In this document: positions 33,763 through 42,420 of the stretch, one piece after another
How positions within the stretch are numbered: position 1 is the stretch's first letter
Layout: every line of letters begins with the position of its first letter
Notes under the pieces: model-generated
Database searches by the model: none
Seen by the model: the letters and a program-made list of their open reading frames with translations, nothing else
Told to the model about the DNA's origin: nothing
Assembly (NCBI GenBank): GCA_905214625.1
Contig: CAJMMQ010000021.1
Coordinates: 1-44,160, forward strand
Reading direction: 5' to 3'
DNA from: an uncultured bacterium
Lineage (GTDB): Bacteria; Bacteroidota; Bacteroidia; Bacteroidales; Bacteroidaceae
Length of the DNA: 44,160 nt
Program-made: the position numbers and the translations under genes

Positions 33763-33982
33763 AACTCGTCACTCGTCACATTCTTATGTAAATTATTGAA
33801 TAGCAATGCGTTATAGTGTGACGAGTTTGCCGTTCAACTCGTCACATCGTTTTTGAATAACCGGTTAATTGGATGTTTGGATGGGGCGATGACCTGTATG
33901 TGATGAGTTGAAAATGTAACTCGTCACGCTGTAAAATGTTGATATGCAGCGGGTTATGAGCCTTTGTGATGAGTGACGAGTT
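33763..33982. repeat. Array of ACTCGTCAC palindrome pairs
   Basis: The 10-mer AACTCGTCAC or its complement GTGACGAGTT occurs at 33763-33772 (+), 33818-33827 (-), 33836-33845 (+), 33918-33927 (+) and 33973-33982 (-), with a variant GTGATGAGTT at 33900-33909. They form three inverted pairs; the first and third have the same 45-bp spacing. There is no ORF. Function unknown. Confidence 0.65.
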
Positions 33983-34085
33983 TCTCGGAAAATTTTTTTT
34001 CGATTATATTGTGTTGTCATTCCTTATATAGGTTTACTTCAGACAGGCTTATTACTGATTTTGGTTGTCTCATTCCTTTATCTCC

Positions 34086-34144
34086 AAAAGGTATGCTTTT
34101 ACCTTGCGAAAGGCGGCCTTTCAGCGTGTAAAAGCATGCCTTTT
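34086..34144. repeat. Nested hairpin element
   Basis: AAAAGGTATGCTTTTAC (34086-34102) pairs with GTAAAAGCATGCCTTTT (34128-34144) over 17 bp with one mismatch. Inside it lies a second palindrome, GAAAGGC-G-GCCTTTC (34107-34121). No gene is present. It lies between the palindrome array and the M16 terminator. Confidence 0.55.
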
Positions 34145-34188
34145 GCAATGCTGTCAGCCGTGTCTTATCCTGATAAAAGGGCAAAAAG

Positions 34189-34234
34189 AAAGGCTCCCTT
34201 ACCTTTGCCTTGTGCGGCAAGTAAGGGAGCCTTT
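34189..34234 (-). terminator. Terminator of the M16 peptidase gene
   Basis: AAAGGCTCCCTTAC (34189-34202) and GTAAGGGAGCCTTT (34221-34234) form a perfect 14-bp stem. It is followed on the minus strand by CTTTTTG and lies 24 bp beyond the stop of the peptidase gene. Confidence 0.8.
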
Positions 34235-34257
34235 TGTATGGTTAATAACCGTATGTG

Positions 34258-37092
34258 TTATTTCTTCATTGTGTCAGGCAGCATGATAACCTTGATGCTG
34301 TTGCCGCCACCGATGATGACGTTCTTCATGAACTTAGCCATCTTCTCAGGAGTCATTTCGCTTACAATCTTCTTGTAGTCGGTGTTTGTGTCAACTCCGT
34401 ACTCGTCGAAGCTCTGGATAACGCCCAGCCAGTAGTTGTTCTTCTTAACGTTTTCGTCAGCACGCTTCAGCATGAGTTCCTTAACCTTGCTGAGCATTTC
34501 AGCGTCAACTGTCTTGGTCATCTTAGTAACCTCGTCGTTCATGATGCCGATAGCCATGTCGCTCTTTTCAGGTTTCATCGGGCAAACACCGATGATGCAT
34601 GTGAACGGAACGTCGCCTCCGAGTGATGAGTATCCGGCAGCTCCTGCAGAGTAGGCAGCGCTGGCTTCCTCACGGATCTTCTCCAGGTAGATCATGCTCA
34701 GGATCTGTCCTGCTGCGTCAGCGTAGATGCTGTTCTCGAGAGTGTAAGGAGTCTTGTTGTTATACCAGTACATGTAAGCGTTAGCCTTCGGAGTCTCCAT
34801 CTTGCGGTAGAACTGGTTAACGGTGTTGCCCTTGTTGTAAGTAGTAACAGGCTTCCAGTTTTCCTTAGCGCCCTTTGCAGGCAGAGAAGCTATATACTGC
34901 TCGATGAGCGGACGGATGGCAGCCTCGTCAAAGTTACCGATGATTGTGAATGTGAAGTCGGCAGCGTTGGCTGTGCGCTCTTTTGCAATCTGCAGAATGC
35001 GGTCGTAGTTAGCGTTCTCAACATCCTTCATCTCGATAGAGGCGAAGCGCGGGTTGTGCATGTAGAGAGTGTTCTTTACAGAGTCTGACAGTGCCATCTC
35101 AGGTGAAAGCTCCTTGTTCTTCAGAGAGGTCTTTATCAGTCCCACCATTGAGTTGTAGCTCTTCTCGTCCTTGTTGATGTTTGTGAAGTAGAGATATGTC
35201 ATCTGGAACAGAGTCTCGATGTCCTTAGGAGTAGATCTTCCGCTTACAGTTTCGTGCAGGTTCTGCATTGTAAGGTCAACGTTAACCTGTTTTCCTGCCA
35301 GTACCTTCTGCAGCTCTGTGCTGCTGAAGTTGCCCAGTCCGCTGTAGCCAATGGCCATGTCGAACATCTTGATGTTAGCGTAGTCTTCCTTGCCGAGCAG
35401 AGAGGCACCGCCCTTAGATGTAGCGCTGAGGATAACCTCGTCGTCCTTATAGTCAGTTTTCTTCAAAATCACTCTTGCACCGTTAGACAGTGTAAGCTCC
35501 TTGTATCCGAACTTAGCGTTTTCTTTTTCGCTCTTAATGCTGCCTTTCTTGGGCAGAACCTTTATCAGCGGTTCGTTCTTAACGTTGTCAACCCATGCTG
35601 TTAGCTGCTCTGAGTGAACGCCGTCGATAGCCTTCTTGATTGATTCTGCTGTAGGATATGCGGCGCCTTCTTTCTCTGTGTAGAATGCCAATACGATAGT
35701 GTTGGTGTCAGTCTCGCTTATCAGTTCCTTGGTGATCTCGTTGACAGCATCGACGGGGATAACCGGAGAAATCTGCTGCATTATCTGATACTCGTCCTCG
35801 ATTGAAGGCATAGGCTCGTTGCCAAGATAGTTGTCGCGGTAGATGTCACCGTAAACTGCGTTGTCGCGCTTGTTGCGGTTGGTGTAAACCTTCTCGAGTG
35901 AGCTCATGTAGTCGGCCTTGGCGCGCTCAAACTCAGTGGCTGTGAAGCCGAACTTAACGGCACGCATAACCTCGCGTGTGGCTGTGCTGATGGCCTGCTC
36001 GCTCATGCCCGGTTTCGGAAGGATTACAAGGTTGAATGCTTTAGTTGTAGAAGCCAGGATGAAGTCGCCGTCGTAAGCGTATGCCTGAACGAACGGACAG
36101 TCTGGATTCTGCTTTATTTCCTGCAAGCGTGCGTTGAGCATCTGTGTTGAGAGGTTTACAGCATAGTTCTGAACGAGATATGCGAGGCTGCTTTTCAGGC
36201 TGTCGGGCACTTCAGGATGCTTGTACATAATCTGTATTACGTCAACCTGCTGTTCCTTGTCTTTGTCAACAATGATTATAGCCTCGTTGTTGTCGGGCAC
36301 AGGCTCGTTTACAACCTTCGGAGCGTTCGGGTCAAGCTTGATGCCGCTGAACAGCTCCTTGATTTTAGCCTCTGTGCGGTCTACGTCAACGTCGCCGACA
36401 ACGATGATTGCCTGGTTGTCTGGGCGATACCATTTATGGTAGTACTGGCGGAGCACTTCAGGCTTGAAGTTGTTGATAATCTCCATCTTACCGATAGGCA
36501 TGCGCTGTCCGTATTTGCTGCCCGGATAAATCTTCTCGAGGTTGCGCTCAAACATTCTTGTCTGTGCGTCTGTGCGCAGGCGCCACTCTTCGTTGATTAC
36601 GCCGCGCTCCTTGTCAATTTCTTCAGCGTCGAGTGTAAGGCCGTTAGACCAGTCTTTCAGGATGAGAAGACAAGAGTCGAGAGCCTCTACGCGTGTAGAA
36701 GGAACGTTGCATATTCTGTAAACTGTCTGGTCTACGCCTGTGTATGCGTTGAGGTCTGAACCGAACTCTACGCCGATTGAACGCAGATATTCAATAAGGT
36801 TGTTGCCCTTGAAGTTGTCTGAGCCGTTGAAGGCCATGTGCTCCAGAAAGTGAGCCAGACCGCGCTGGTCGTCGTTCTCCTGGATAGAACCCACGCGCTG
36901 AGCGATGTAGAAGTTTACACGGTGCTCAGGATAGCCGTTGTTCCTGATGTAATAAGTAAGTCCGTTGGCCAGTTTGCCTGTTCTCACTGCCGGGTCAACC
37001 GGGATGGGAGGCATCTGCATGCCCTGTGCCATGATGCCCACTGTGCTTGCCAAGAACAGTGCGGCCGTGATGATTAGATGTTTTATTTTCAT
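34258..37092 (-). CDS. M16 family (insulinase-like) metallopeptidase
   Basis: This is a roughly 944-residue secreted zinc peptidase with a signal peptide (MKIKHLIITAALFLASTVGIMAQG). The inverted Zn motif HFLEH lies in DQRGLAHFLEHMAFNGSDNF near residue 70, and the distal Glu is in DAEEIDKERGVINEEW near residue 140. The second half is the inactive M16-like repeat, so this is a full two-module pitrilysin/PqqL-like protein. The start is the ATG at 37092. A -7 box TATCTTTG (37124-37117, minus) excludes the longer non-ATG start at 37119. It probably degrades peptides in the periplasm. Confidence 0.93.
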   Translation of the reverse strand: MKIKHLIITAALFLASTVGIMAQGMQMPPIPVDPAVRTGKLANGLTYYIRNNGYPEHRVNFYIAQRVGSIQENDDQRGLAHFLEHMAFNGSDNFKGNNLIEYLRSIGVEFGSDLNAYTGVDQTVYRICNVPSTRVEALDSCLLILKDWSNGLTLDAEEIDKERGVINEEWRLRTDAQTRMFERNLEKIYPGSKYGQRMPIGKMEIINNFKPEVLRQYYHKWYRPDNQAIIVVGDVDVDRTEAKIKELFSGIKLDPNAPKVVNEPVPDNNEAIIIVDKDKEQQVDVIQIMYKHPEVPDSLKSSLAYLVQNYAVNLSTQMLNARLQEIKQNPDCPFVQAYAYDGDFILASTTKAFNLVILPKPGMSEQAISTATREVMRAVKFGFTATEFERAKADYMSSLEKVYTNRNKRDNAVYGDIYRDNYLGNEPMPSIEDEYQIMQQISPVIPVDAVNEITKELISETDTNTIVLAFYTEKEGAAYPTAESIKKAIDGVHSEQLTAWVDNVKNEPLIKVLPKKGSIKSEKENAKFGYKELTLSNGARVILKKTDYKDDEVILSATSKGGASLLGKEDYANIKMFDMAIGYSGLGNFSSTELQKVLAGKQVNVDLTMQNLHETVSGRSTPKDIETLFQMTYLYFTNINKDEKSYNSMVGLIKTSLKNKELSPEMALSDSVKNTLYMHNPRFASIEMKDVENANYDRILQIAKERTANAADFTFTIIGNFDEAAIRPLIEQYIASLPAKGAKENWKPVTTYNKGNTVNQFYRKMETPKANAYMYWYNNKTPYTLENSIYADAAGQILSMIYLEKIREEASAAYSAGAAGYSSLGGDVPFTCIIGVCPMKPEKSDMAIGIMNDEVTKMTKTVDAEMLSKVKELMLKRADENVKKNNYWLGVIQSFDEYGVDTNTDYKKIVSEMTPEKMAKFMKNVIIGGGNSIKVIMLPDTMKK

Positions 37093-37231
37093 AAAAAAGA
37101 GTTTAAAATAGTTCAACAAAGATAGTTTTTTTATCTCTCGAATGTTGTTACTTGTTGTTATATTTAATAAATTTTATACGTTTTGTATGTAAAAATGTTG
37201 CTTTCGTGTAAATACCGTGCTGTATGCCGGT

Positions 37232-37444
37232 TTATGTCTCCTCCCGGTATTCCAGAATGTCTCCTGGCTGGCATCCCAGCTCGCGGCATATTGCTTCGAG
37301 CGTGGTGAAGCGTATGGCCTTGGCCTTGCCGGTCTTCAGTATCGACAGATTAGCCTGCGTAAGCTCCACTCTCTCGGCCAGCTCGCCCAGCGAAATTTTG
37401 CGCTTTGCCATCTCCACGTCGAGGTTTACTATTATTTTACCCAT
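37232..37444 (-). CDS. XRE-family small HTH regulator (YozG-like)
   Basis: This 70-residue Cro/CI-type protein consists of little but the HTH: KISLGELAERVELTQANLSILKTGKAKAIRFTTLEAICRELGCQPGDILEY. It follows a DUF2975 membrane protein gene by 32 bp on the same strand; this pairing recurs in many bacteria. It probably regulates its own operon. Confidence 0.9.
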   Translation of the reverse strand: MGKIIVNLDVEMAKRKISLGELAERVELTQANLSILKTGKAKAIRFTTLEAICRELGCQPGDILEYREET

Positions 37445-37476
37445 ACTTTTTCCTTTCGAGTTGTTTACGTAGGTTA

Positions 37477-38127
37477 TTATATCGTTAGTTCCTGTTCCTC
37501 TTTCATTTTCAGTCCGATAGAGAACGACTCGGCCATTACGAGCGAGAATAGTCCGAAGAGTATCGTGCCCGTGTACACGGCGTCGGAATATCCGATGGTG
37601 TAGCCCGTCAGGCTGAACGTCTGTGTGGCGGCATACACGTCGTTACAGTATTTTATCGTTGCCAGCAGACCTATAATTACCATGCACCAGCCTATGCGCT
37701 TAAGATACTTGGTGTTCTTGCGTGTGAAGATGTTGTTGCGGTTGATGTTCAGCACGAAGCGTATGAACGAAACCAGCGTGATGATGCCTGCCACCATTAT
37801 TGCTATGCCTATGATCACTGACAGAATTCTGCCTGTGATGCCCGACGGCGACTCCTCTATCGGCAGGTTAATCTGTGTGGGCCATGCCTTATACGACTTA
37901 TTCGTTGCGCTGTCGGTTATGGTTATTGCGTTGCGCCATGTTATTTCGTTCGGTATGAGCGACACAACGCGATAGCCGTCTACGCTTTCAGTGTTTGTCT
38001 CTTGGGTGTGCTTGGCCGACTTATATCCGCTGACCATGCCGCTGAACATAAGGTCGGTGGCCATTAATATGTCTACGATGATAACGGCGAAGATAAGCAG
38101 GCAGAATATGTTGAGCTTTGTTTTCAT
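37477..38127 (-). CDS. DUF2975 membrane protein
   Basis: This 216-residue integral membrane protein has about four hydrophobic segments (near residues 8-30, 100-125, 140-165 and 185-205), the layout of DUF2975. The first loop (about residues 35-95) is probably extracytoplasmic. It is paired with the XRE regulator downstream, as usual for this family. The function of the family is not established; the pair may respond to membrane or envelope state. Confidence 0.85.
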   Translation of the reverse strand: MKTKLNIFCLLIFAVIIVDILMATDLMFSGMVSGYKSAKHTQETNTESVDGYRVVSLIPNEITWRNAITITDSATNKSYKAWPTQINLPIEESPSGITGRILSVIIGIAIMVAGIITLVSFIRFVLNINRNNIFTRKNTKYLKRIGWCMVIIGLLATIKYCNDVYAATQTFSLTGYTIGYSDAVYTGTILFGLFSLVMAESFSIGLKMKEEQELTI

Positions 38128-38153
38128 CTTGTTGCGTCTTTTGTTTTTTTAAT

Positions 38154-38184
38154 GCCCGCCGCCCTTTAGTGTATTGCGGCGGGC
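38154..38184. terminator. GC-rich hairpin between DUF3836 and DUF2975 genes
   Basis: GCCCGCCGC (38154-38162) and GCGGCGGGC (38176-38184) form a perfect 9-bp stem. The minus-strand flank is A-rich rather than T-rich, so it is not a canonical terminator for the DUF3836 gene; it may mark a processing or attenuation point. Confidence 0.4.
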
Positions 38185-38224
38185 AGACCATTGTTTATTT
38201 AATTAGAGAGAGTATTTTTCTGGG

Positions 38225-38716
38225 TTATCTTATTTCGGCCAGCAGGTTTTCGGTGTAGTTGCTGAACAATACGTAGTTGTCGTTAAGCTCATACATGTTG
38301 CTGTTATAGTTCCATGTGTAGCAGTCAACTCCTGTGGCGTTTCCGCTTATGCTGCTGTATGTCATGCGCTGGCTCTGCACGTAGGCGTTGTCGCTGTTCT
38401 TCCATACCTTCATGTCGAGCACTGTGCTGCCGGCGTTGTAGGTGTAGTCCATGCAGAGGCAGTTTTCCCATTCTTGCTTGTCGCTGTTCCATTTCATCAC
38501 CTCTTTTCTTATCACGCGGTTCTGGTCGTCGTATGTATATTGCTTGCGTGTCTTGGCTGTAAGATATTTGCCGCTGTTGTCGTAAGTAACTATTGCGCTT
38601 ACTTTTCCGTCCTTCATTTCGGCGTTGTATGCGAATCGGTTGTCAGAGTTGGCTGTTCCTGCTATGTTCATGAACAAACTCATAATTGTCGTGGCGGTAA
38701 TCGTAATCAGTTCCAT
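38225..38716 (-). CDS. DUF3836-type secreted protein
   Basis: This 163-residue protein has an N-terminal hydrophobic signal (MELITITATTIMSLFMNIAGTANS). A beta-repeat region follows, with YTYDDQNRVIRKEVMKWNSDKQEWENC and YTYNAGSTVLDMKVWKNSDNAYVQSQRMTY, as in DUF3836 proteins of Bacteroidales. No enzymatic motif is seen. It lies upstream of the DUF2975-XRE pair on the same strand with a 97-bp gap. Confidence 0.75.
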   Translation of the reverse strand: MELITITATTIMSLFMNIAGTANSDNRFAYNAEMKDGKVSAIVTYDNSGKYLTAKTRKQYTYDDQNRVIRKEVMKWNSDKQEWENCLCMDYTYNAGSTVLDMKVWKNSDNAYVQSQRMTYSSISGNATGVDCYTWNYNSNMYELNDNYVLFSNYTENLLAEIR

Positions 38717-38992
38717 AGTGCTATAGTTTTTAATTTTGTTATTATTCTTGTTTATTTAATTCTTTATCTGTTTTGTCGTTAGACGTTTCTCGTTCTGAAA
38801 AACTACATTATGACATCGTTTTTTTTACATCCTGCTCTTGGCGGCGTTATTTAAATTCAATAATCATTTATCGTTTTTCGATATGCAAATGTATGAACTA
38901 TATTTGAAAGCTCCAAATATTTTCAATAAAAATTTATCGAAAAACAATAATTTAACACATTAAAACAATAAATTGCCGGTTTTTAACGGCCT

Positions 38993-39107
38993 TTTAACCC
39001 AAACAGGTCATTATTATTAGGGCGGATTGCTGTTTTTTATTGAGCGGATGAAAGCATGAATAAACAAAATTGATAAAACTATATGCAGCCTGATGATTTG
39101 GGTTAAA
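38993..39107. repeat. MITE-like repeat, copy 2
   Basis: A 115-bp relative of 15820-16030 is bounded by TTTAACCCAAA (38993-39003) and TTTGGGTTAAA (39097-39107). It shares internal words such as TATTGAG and GCATGAATAAACAAAA-like sequence. It is shorter than copy 1, so the family is length-variable. The rest of 38717-39222 holds no gene. Confidence 0.5.
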
Positions 39108-39170
39108 CTTATGGTAATATGCTTTGACGAATACTGTTTATCGGTCAAGTTGTCTGTTGGATAAAATATA

Positions 39171-39204
39171 GGCTTTACCAAGCCCACAAAGGTATGGTAA
39201 AGCC
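39171..39204 (-). terminator. Terminator of secreted hypothetical gene
   Basis: GGCTTTACCA (39171-39180) and TGGTAAAGCC (39195-39204) form a perfect 10-bp stem. It is followed on the minus strand by a T-rich stretch (TATATTTTAT) and lies 19 bp after the stop at 39223. Confidence 0.7.
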
Positions 39205-39222
39205 CATTATCCCAAAGAAAGA

Positions 39223-40074
39223 TTATTGTTCTAAGTGTGCTGCTTCGTAGGGGACATACTTAAAATATTCATCAAATTGGTCAATACGGTTTATATAATA
39301 AGTTTCACCACAACCGTTTATCTGGATTTGGTCTGGTGTAAACGAAATAAGCGACCAGTAAATTCCTCCGTCAGGATTAAATACGCAAGCATTTGGATTA
39401 AATTTACTATTGTCAATTATCAGATCGTTTGTGGCAATATTATAATTGTCGGGTTCCATATATGATGTCATTTCTCCGGTGTTATTGTTGCGCATCATAC
39501 GGATGTTCTGAAAAAACAATGTGCCATTATTGTTATTTGCTGTTGCTGCTGCCCGGATATATGTCATATTGGTATTAATCAAATAGATAAACATATGGCG
39601 GTTGGTATTAATCTCACACATAAAGACATTGCCGTCTTTTCCAAACTTTGCGCCAAGTCGCCATTCCTGTAGACACTTGCCGATGTCTAACTTGCTTTTG
39701 GCAAGGGATTTTTCATAAGGCTTGCAGGTTGTTATCTCCTCGACCTTAGACATAACTTTATCTCCAATACGAATTGTTTTGACGGCTGTTCCATTAACAG
39801 TCTTGACCTCGTCAGTGAGTGTAAGAGGCGTAGTGGTTTCAACTACAAATGCCGAATCTTTGTAAGTAGTACAGCTATATATGTCTTGCGTCGGAACATT
39901 GAGAAATGCTCTCAGACCTGTTGGAGTTTTCTCAAAGAACATACAAATGCTGTCTGTTATAACCGCTTCAGCATCATTTGAAGCCCAGACACCGCGATAT
40001 TTTGAAAAATCACTTGCAAAAGATGTATTGTGAATTACGAGGGCAAGTAAAAAAGCAAAAAGTAATTTTTTCAT
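39223..40074 (-). CDS. Secreted hypothetical protein
   Basis: This 283-residue protein of unknown family has a clear signal peptide (MKKLLFAFLLALVIHNTSFAS). The mature part looks mostly beta, with several Cys and an Asn-rich stretch (ATANNNNGTLFF, MMRNNNTGEM). The middle (FRGVW-like start, TTPLTLTDEVKTVNGTAVKTIRIG) hints at a lipocalin-like or beta-sandwich fold, but I cannot assign one. It stands alone with its own terminator and is AT-rich. Confidence 0.8.
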   Translation of the reverse strand: MKKLLFAFLLALVIHNTSFASDFSKYRGVWASNDAEAVITDSICMFFEKTPTGLRAFLNVPTQDIYSCTTYKDSAFVVETTTPLTLTDEVKTVNGTAVKTIRIGDKVMSKVEEITTCKPYEKSLAKSKLDIGKCLQEWRLGAKFGKDGNVFMCEINTNRHMFIYLINTNMTYIRAAATANNNNGTLFFQNIRMMRNNNTGEMTSYMEPDNYNIATNDLIIDNSKFNPNACVFNPDGGIYWSLISFTPDQIQINGCGETYYINRIDQFDEYFKYVPYEAAHLEQ

Positions 40075-40101
40075 AATCTGTAAATATTAAGATGAAATAA
40101 T

Positions 40102-40585
40102 TTATTTCAAAAGTTTACGGTCGGTATCGCCACTTTCCAATATGCTCATTTGATGGATTGCTATTTGGTTTAGCTTAATAAGACGTTCGCTTTGTGCCAT
40201 ATTTTGTTCGATAAAAATGGCATTTAGGTTTTCCATATTCGACAAACAGATATGCTATATCCCGATGTGCATACGTGCCACCATAGCGGCCAGCCTTCGA
40301 ACGAATGCCGATTGCGCGGGTTCTTTCTATCCATGTTTTTACTGAAAGCACAAAATTGTTGCTTCCTGCCGCATTTTTAATTGTACCGAATTCGGTACAA
40401 TTAAAATCGGGATTATATAACATTTCCCATTCGCCAAGATACTCAATAGTACTTTTAAGACTAAGCCAACGGAAGATAATATGTTCTTGCAGTTGGCTTC
40501 GTGCCATGTCTGTAAGGCTGATGTAGTCTTCTTCATTGTACTTTACAATGCTAATATCTGTATTTTGGACGGTAATTTTTGCCAT
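40102..40585 (-). pseudogene. KilA-N domain protein, internally deleted and frameshifted
   Basis: The N-terminal frame (from ATG at 40585) encodes a KilA-N domain: MAKITVQNTDISIVKYNEEDYISLTDMAR through KTWIERTRAIGIRSKAGRYGGTYAHRDIAYLF. It then runs out of frame and stops at 40175. In another frame just downstream, MENLNAIFIEQNMAQSERLIKLNQIAIHQMSIL continues to a stop at 40102-40104, which matches the usual C-terminal end of these proteins. About 100 residues between the halves are missing. The pattern is best explained by a deletion that also shifted the frame. Intact members are DNA-binding proteins of phage-related origin. Confidence 0.75.
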
Positions 40586-40922
40586 TGTTAATGATGAGTT
40601 GTGGTTTACGCAAAGTTAAGCAAATATTCTGAATTCCGCTATGTGTTTACTGTAATATATCAGATTTTAACAAATAATACAAAGTATACGTTTTATTACT
40701 GCTAAAATAGACATTATTGTTTATTTCATTATAAAAAACATTTCTTGTGCAGTTGATTTTGATGGGTTTGCTCTATTAGGGCGTCAGTAACTCCTTGAGG
40801 TGATGAATGGAGGTAAATGACAGACAATGGTTGTCGTTTATCTGCACGTTGTGGCAGAAAAACAAGCTCTGCAAATGTTGCGGGCGTAGGCGCCGGAATG
40901 CTTGTCTCACGCCTTTGCCGGC
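40586..40922. other. Intergenic region between KilA-N remnant and xerD
   Basis: There is no supported gene. A -7 box TAACTTTG (40618-40611, minus) would serve the KilA-N remnant. The rest is AT-rich with no clear terminator for xerD. Confidence 0.35.
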
Positions 40923-41858
40923 TTATTCTTCCACCTTATTCTCCTTTGCGGAGATGTTTCTCGGATGATGGTTCAGAATTTCCTCGCGCAGCGTGTGCGT
41001 GTCGATGTGCGTGTATATCTCGGTTGTGCCTATACTTTCGTGCCCGAGCATGGTCTGTATGGCGCGCAGGTCGGCTCCGCCTTCAAGCAGGGCGGTGGCA
41101 AAGCTGTGGCGCAGCGTGTGCGGACTTATGGTCTTCTGTATGCCGGCCTCTTCTCCCAGTCGCTTTATCATTATCAGTATCATGGTGCGCGTAAGGTGCG
41201 CTCCGCGGCGGTTCAGGAACACGTAGTCTTCCTCGCCGGGCTTTATGTTCATGTGGCTGCGGTCAATAAACCAGTATTTCAGCTGCTTTATGGCATTTTC
41301 CGATATAGGCACGAGTCGCTCCTTGTTGCCTTTGCCCATTATTCTTACAAACTGCTCGTCGAGATAAAGCGCAGACATTTTCAGGTTTACAAGCTCGCTT
41401 ACGCGCAGTCCGCAGCTGAACAGCATCTCTATTATGGCCTTGTTGCGCTGTCCTTCCCATTTGCTGAGGTCGATGGCCTGTTCCAGCCTGTCTACTTCTT
41501 CAGTGGTGAGCACCTCGGGCAGGTGGTCGCCAAGCTGCGGCGACTCCAGCAGTTCCGTGGGGTCGTCTTTTACGTAGCCGTCGAGATACAGAAACTTGTA
41601 GAACGCCCTCACGCCGCTCAGTATGCGGCACTGCGAGCGCGGACCTATGCCAATGTCGTGAAGCGAGGCGGCAAAAGCCTGAAGGTGGCTCAGCTTGGCA
41701 TCCTCGGGGCTTATGCCTTCGTTGCCGAGATAGTTCAGCAGCTTGTCAAGGTCGCGCATATATGCGTCGAGCGTGTTGGGCGTAAAGTTACGCTGCAGTT
41801 TGATGTAGCGCTGATATGCACGTATCACATTCGTAGGCTTTTTATTCTCCGTTTCCAT
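40923..41858 (-). CDS. xerD: Site-specific tyrosine recombinase XerD-like
   Basis: This 311-residue protein is a tyrosine recombinase of the XerC/D type, which resolves chromosome dimers at dif. The N-terminal SAM-like domain is complete (AYQRYIKLQRNFTPNTLDAYMRDLDKLLNYL). The catalytic residues are visible: Arg in SCGLRVSELVNLK, HTLRHSFATALLEGG (HxLRH), LGHESIGTTEIYTH (His and Tyr). The length and the lack of phage or element neighbours argue for the housekeeping enzyme. XerD versus XerC cannot be decided with certainty. Confidence 0.9.
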   Translation of the reverse strand: METENKKPTNVIRAYQRYIKLQRNFTPNTLDAYMRDLDKLLNYLGNEGISPEDAKLSHLQAFAASLHDIGIGPRSQCRILSGVRAFYKFLYLDGYVKDDPTELLESPQLGDHLPEVLTTEEVDRLEQAIDLSKWEGQRNKAIIEMLFSCGLRVSELVNLKMSALYLDEQFVRIMGKGNKERLVPISENAIKQLKYWFIDRSHMNIKPGEEDYVFLNRRGAHLTRTMILIMIKRLGEEAGIQKTISPHTLRHSFATALLEGGADLRAIQTMLGHESIGTTEIYTHIDTHTLREEILNHHPRNISAKENKVEE

Positions 41859-41867
41859 TTATTTTCG

Positions 41868-41875
41868 TAATTTTG
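41868..41875 (+). promoter_or_regulatory. -7 box of aroQ
   Basis: TAATTTTG lies 51 bp before the aroQ ATG and fits the -7 consensus. A divergent -7 box TAACTTTG for xerD is at 41909-41902 on the minus strand. Neither has a clear -33. Confidence 0.4.
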
Positions 41876-41926
41876 CAGTGCGGCTTGCCGCTGTGTCATT
41901 GCAAAGTTAAACAAAAATATCCGATT

Positions 41927-42349
41927 ATGAAAATTCTTATTGTCAACGGTCCTAACCTCAACCTGCTCGGACAGCGTGAGCCGGGCATCTACGGCGACAG
42001 CTCTTTCGAGTCTTATCTGCCGAAGCTGCGCAGCCGTTATGAGGATGTGGAAATAGAATATTATCAGAGCAATATTGAAGGCGAACTTATAAACAAGATG
42101 CAGGAGGTGGGCTTCAGCTACGACGGCATAGTGCTCAACGCAGGTGCTTACACACACACGAGCATAGCCCTGCAAGACTGTATCCGCTCGCTGAAGACTC
42201 CTGTCGTTGAGGTTCACATATCTAATGTTCACAAGCGCGAGGAATTTCGCCACAAGTCAATGATTTCGTGCGCCTGCGTAGGCGTCATCTGCGGCTTCGG
42301 CCTCGACTCCTATCGACTCGCGATAGAAGGACTAATATCTAATTTATAA
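41927..42349 (+). CDS. aroQ: 3-dehydroquinate dehydratase, type II
   Basis: This 140-residue enzyme carries out the third step of the shikimate pathway. Family motifs are NGPNLNLLGQREPGIYG near residues 7-23 (with the catalytic Arg and Tyr), YQSNIEGELINKMQ, LNAGAYTHTSIALQDCI, and VEVHISNVHKREEFRHKSMIS with the catalytic His. The start at 41927 gives the standard short N-terminus (MKILIVNGPN). The upstream frame is open but unlike the family. Confidence 0.97.
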   Translation: MKILIVNGPNLNLLGQREPGIYGDSSFESYLPKLRSRYEDVEIEYYQSNIEGELINKMQEVGFSYDGIVLNAGAYTHTSIALQDCIRSLKTPVVEVHISNVHKREEFRHKSMISCACVGVICGFGLDSYRLAIEGLISNL

Positions 42350-42420
42350 TTTATAATTCATAATTGGGAGGAGAGAAAAATTAAAAATTAAGAATTAAAA
42401 ATTTAAAAAACGCCCCAATT

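Noticed and set aside
33763..33982. CRISPR array
   Set aside because: The repeats are 10 bp and alternate in orientation, spacing is uneven in the middle and no cas genes are nearby.
40923..41858. XerD-like gene as integrase of a mobile element
   Set aside because: The protein has housekeeping XerC/D length and motifs, and no element boundaries, direct repeats or cargo are visible around it.
40902..41870. A 322-codon plus-strand ORF
   Set aside because: It is antisense to xerD, whose catalytic motifs are intact; no recognisable domain on the plus strand.
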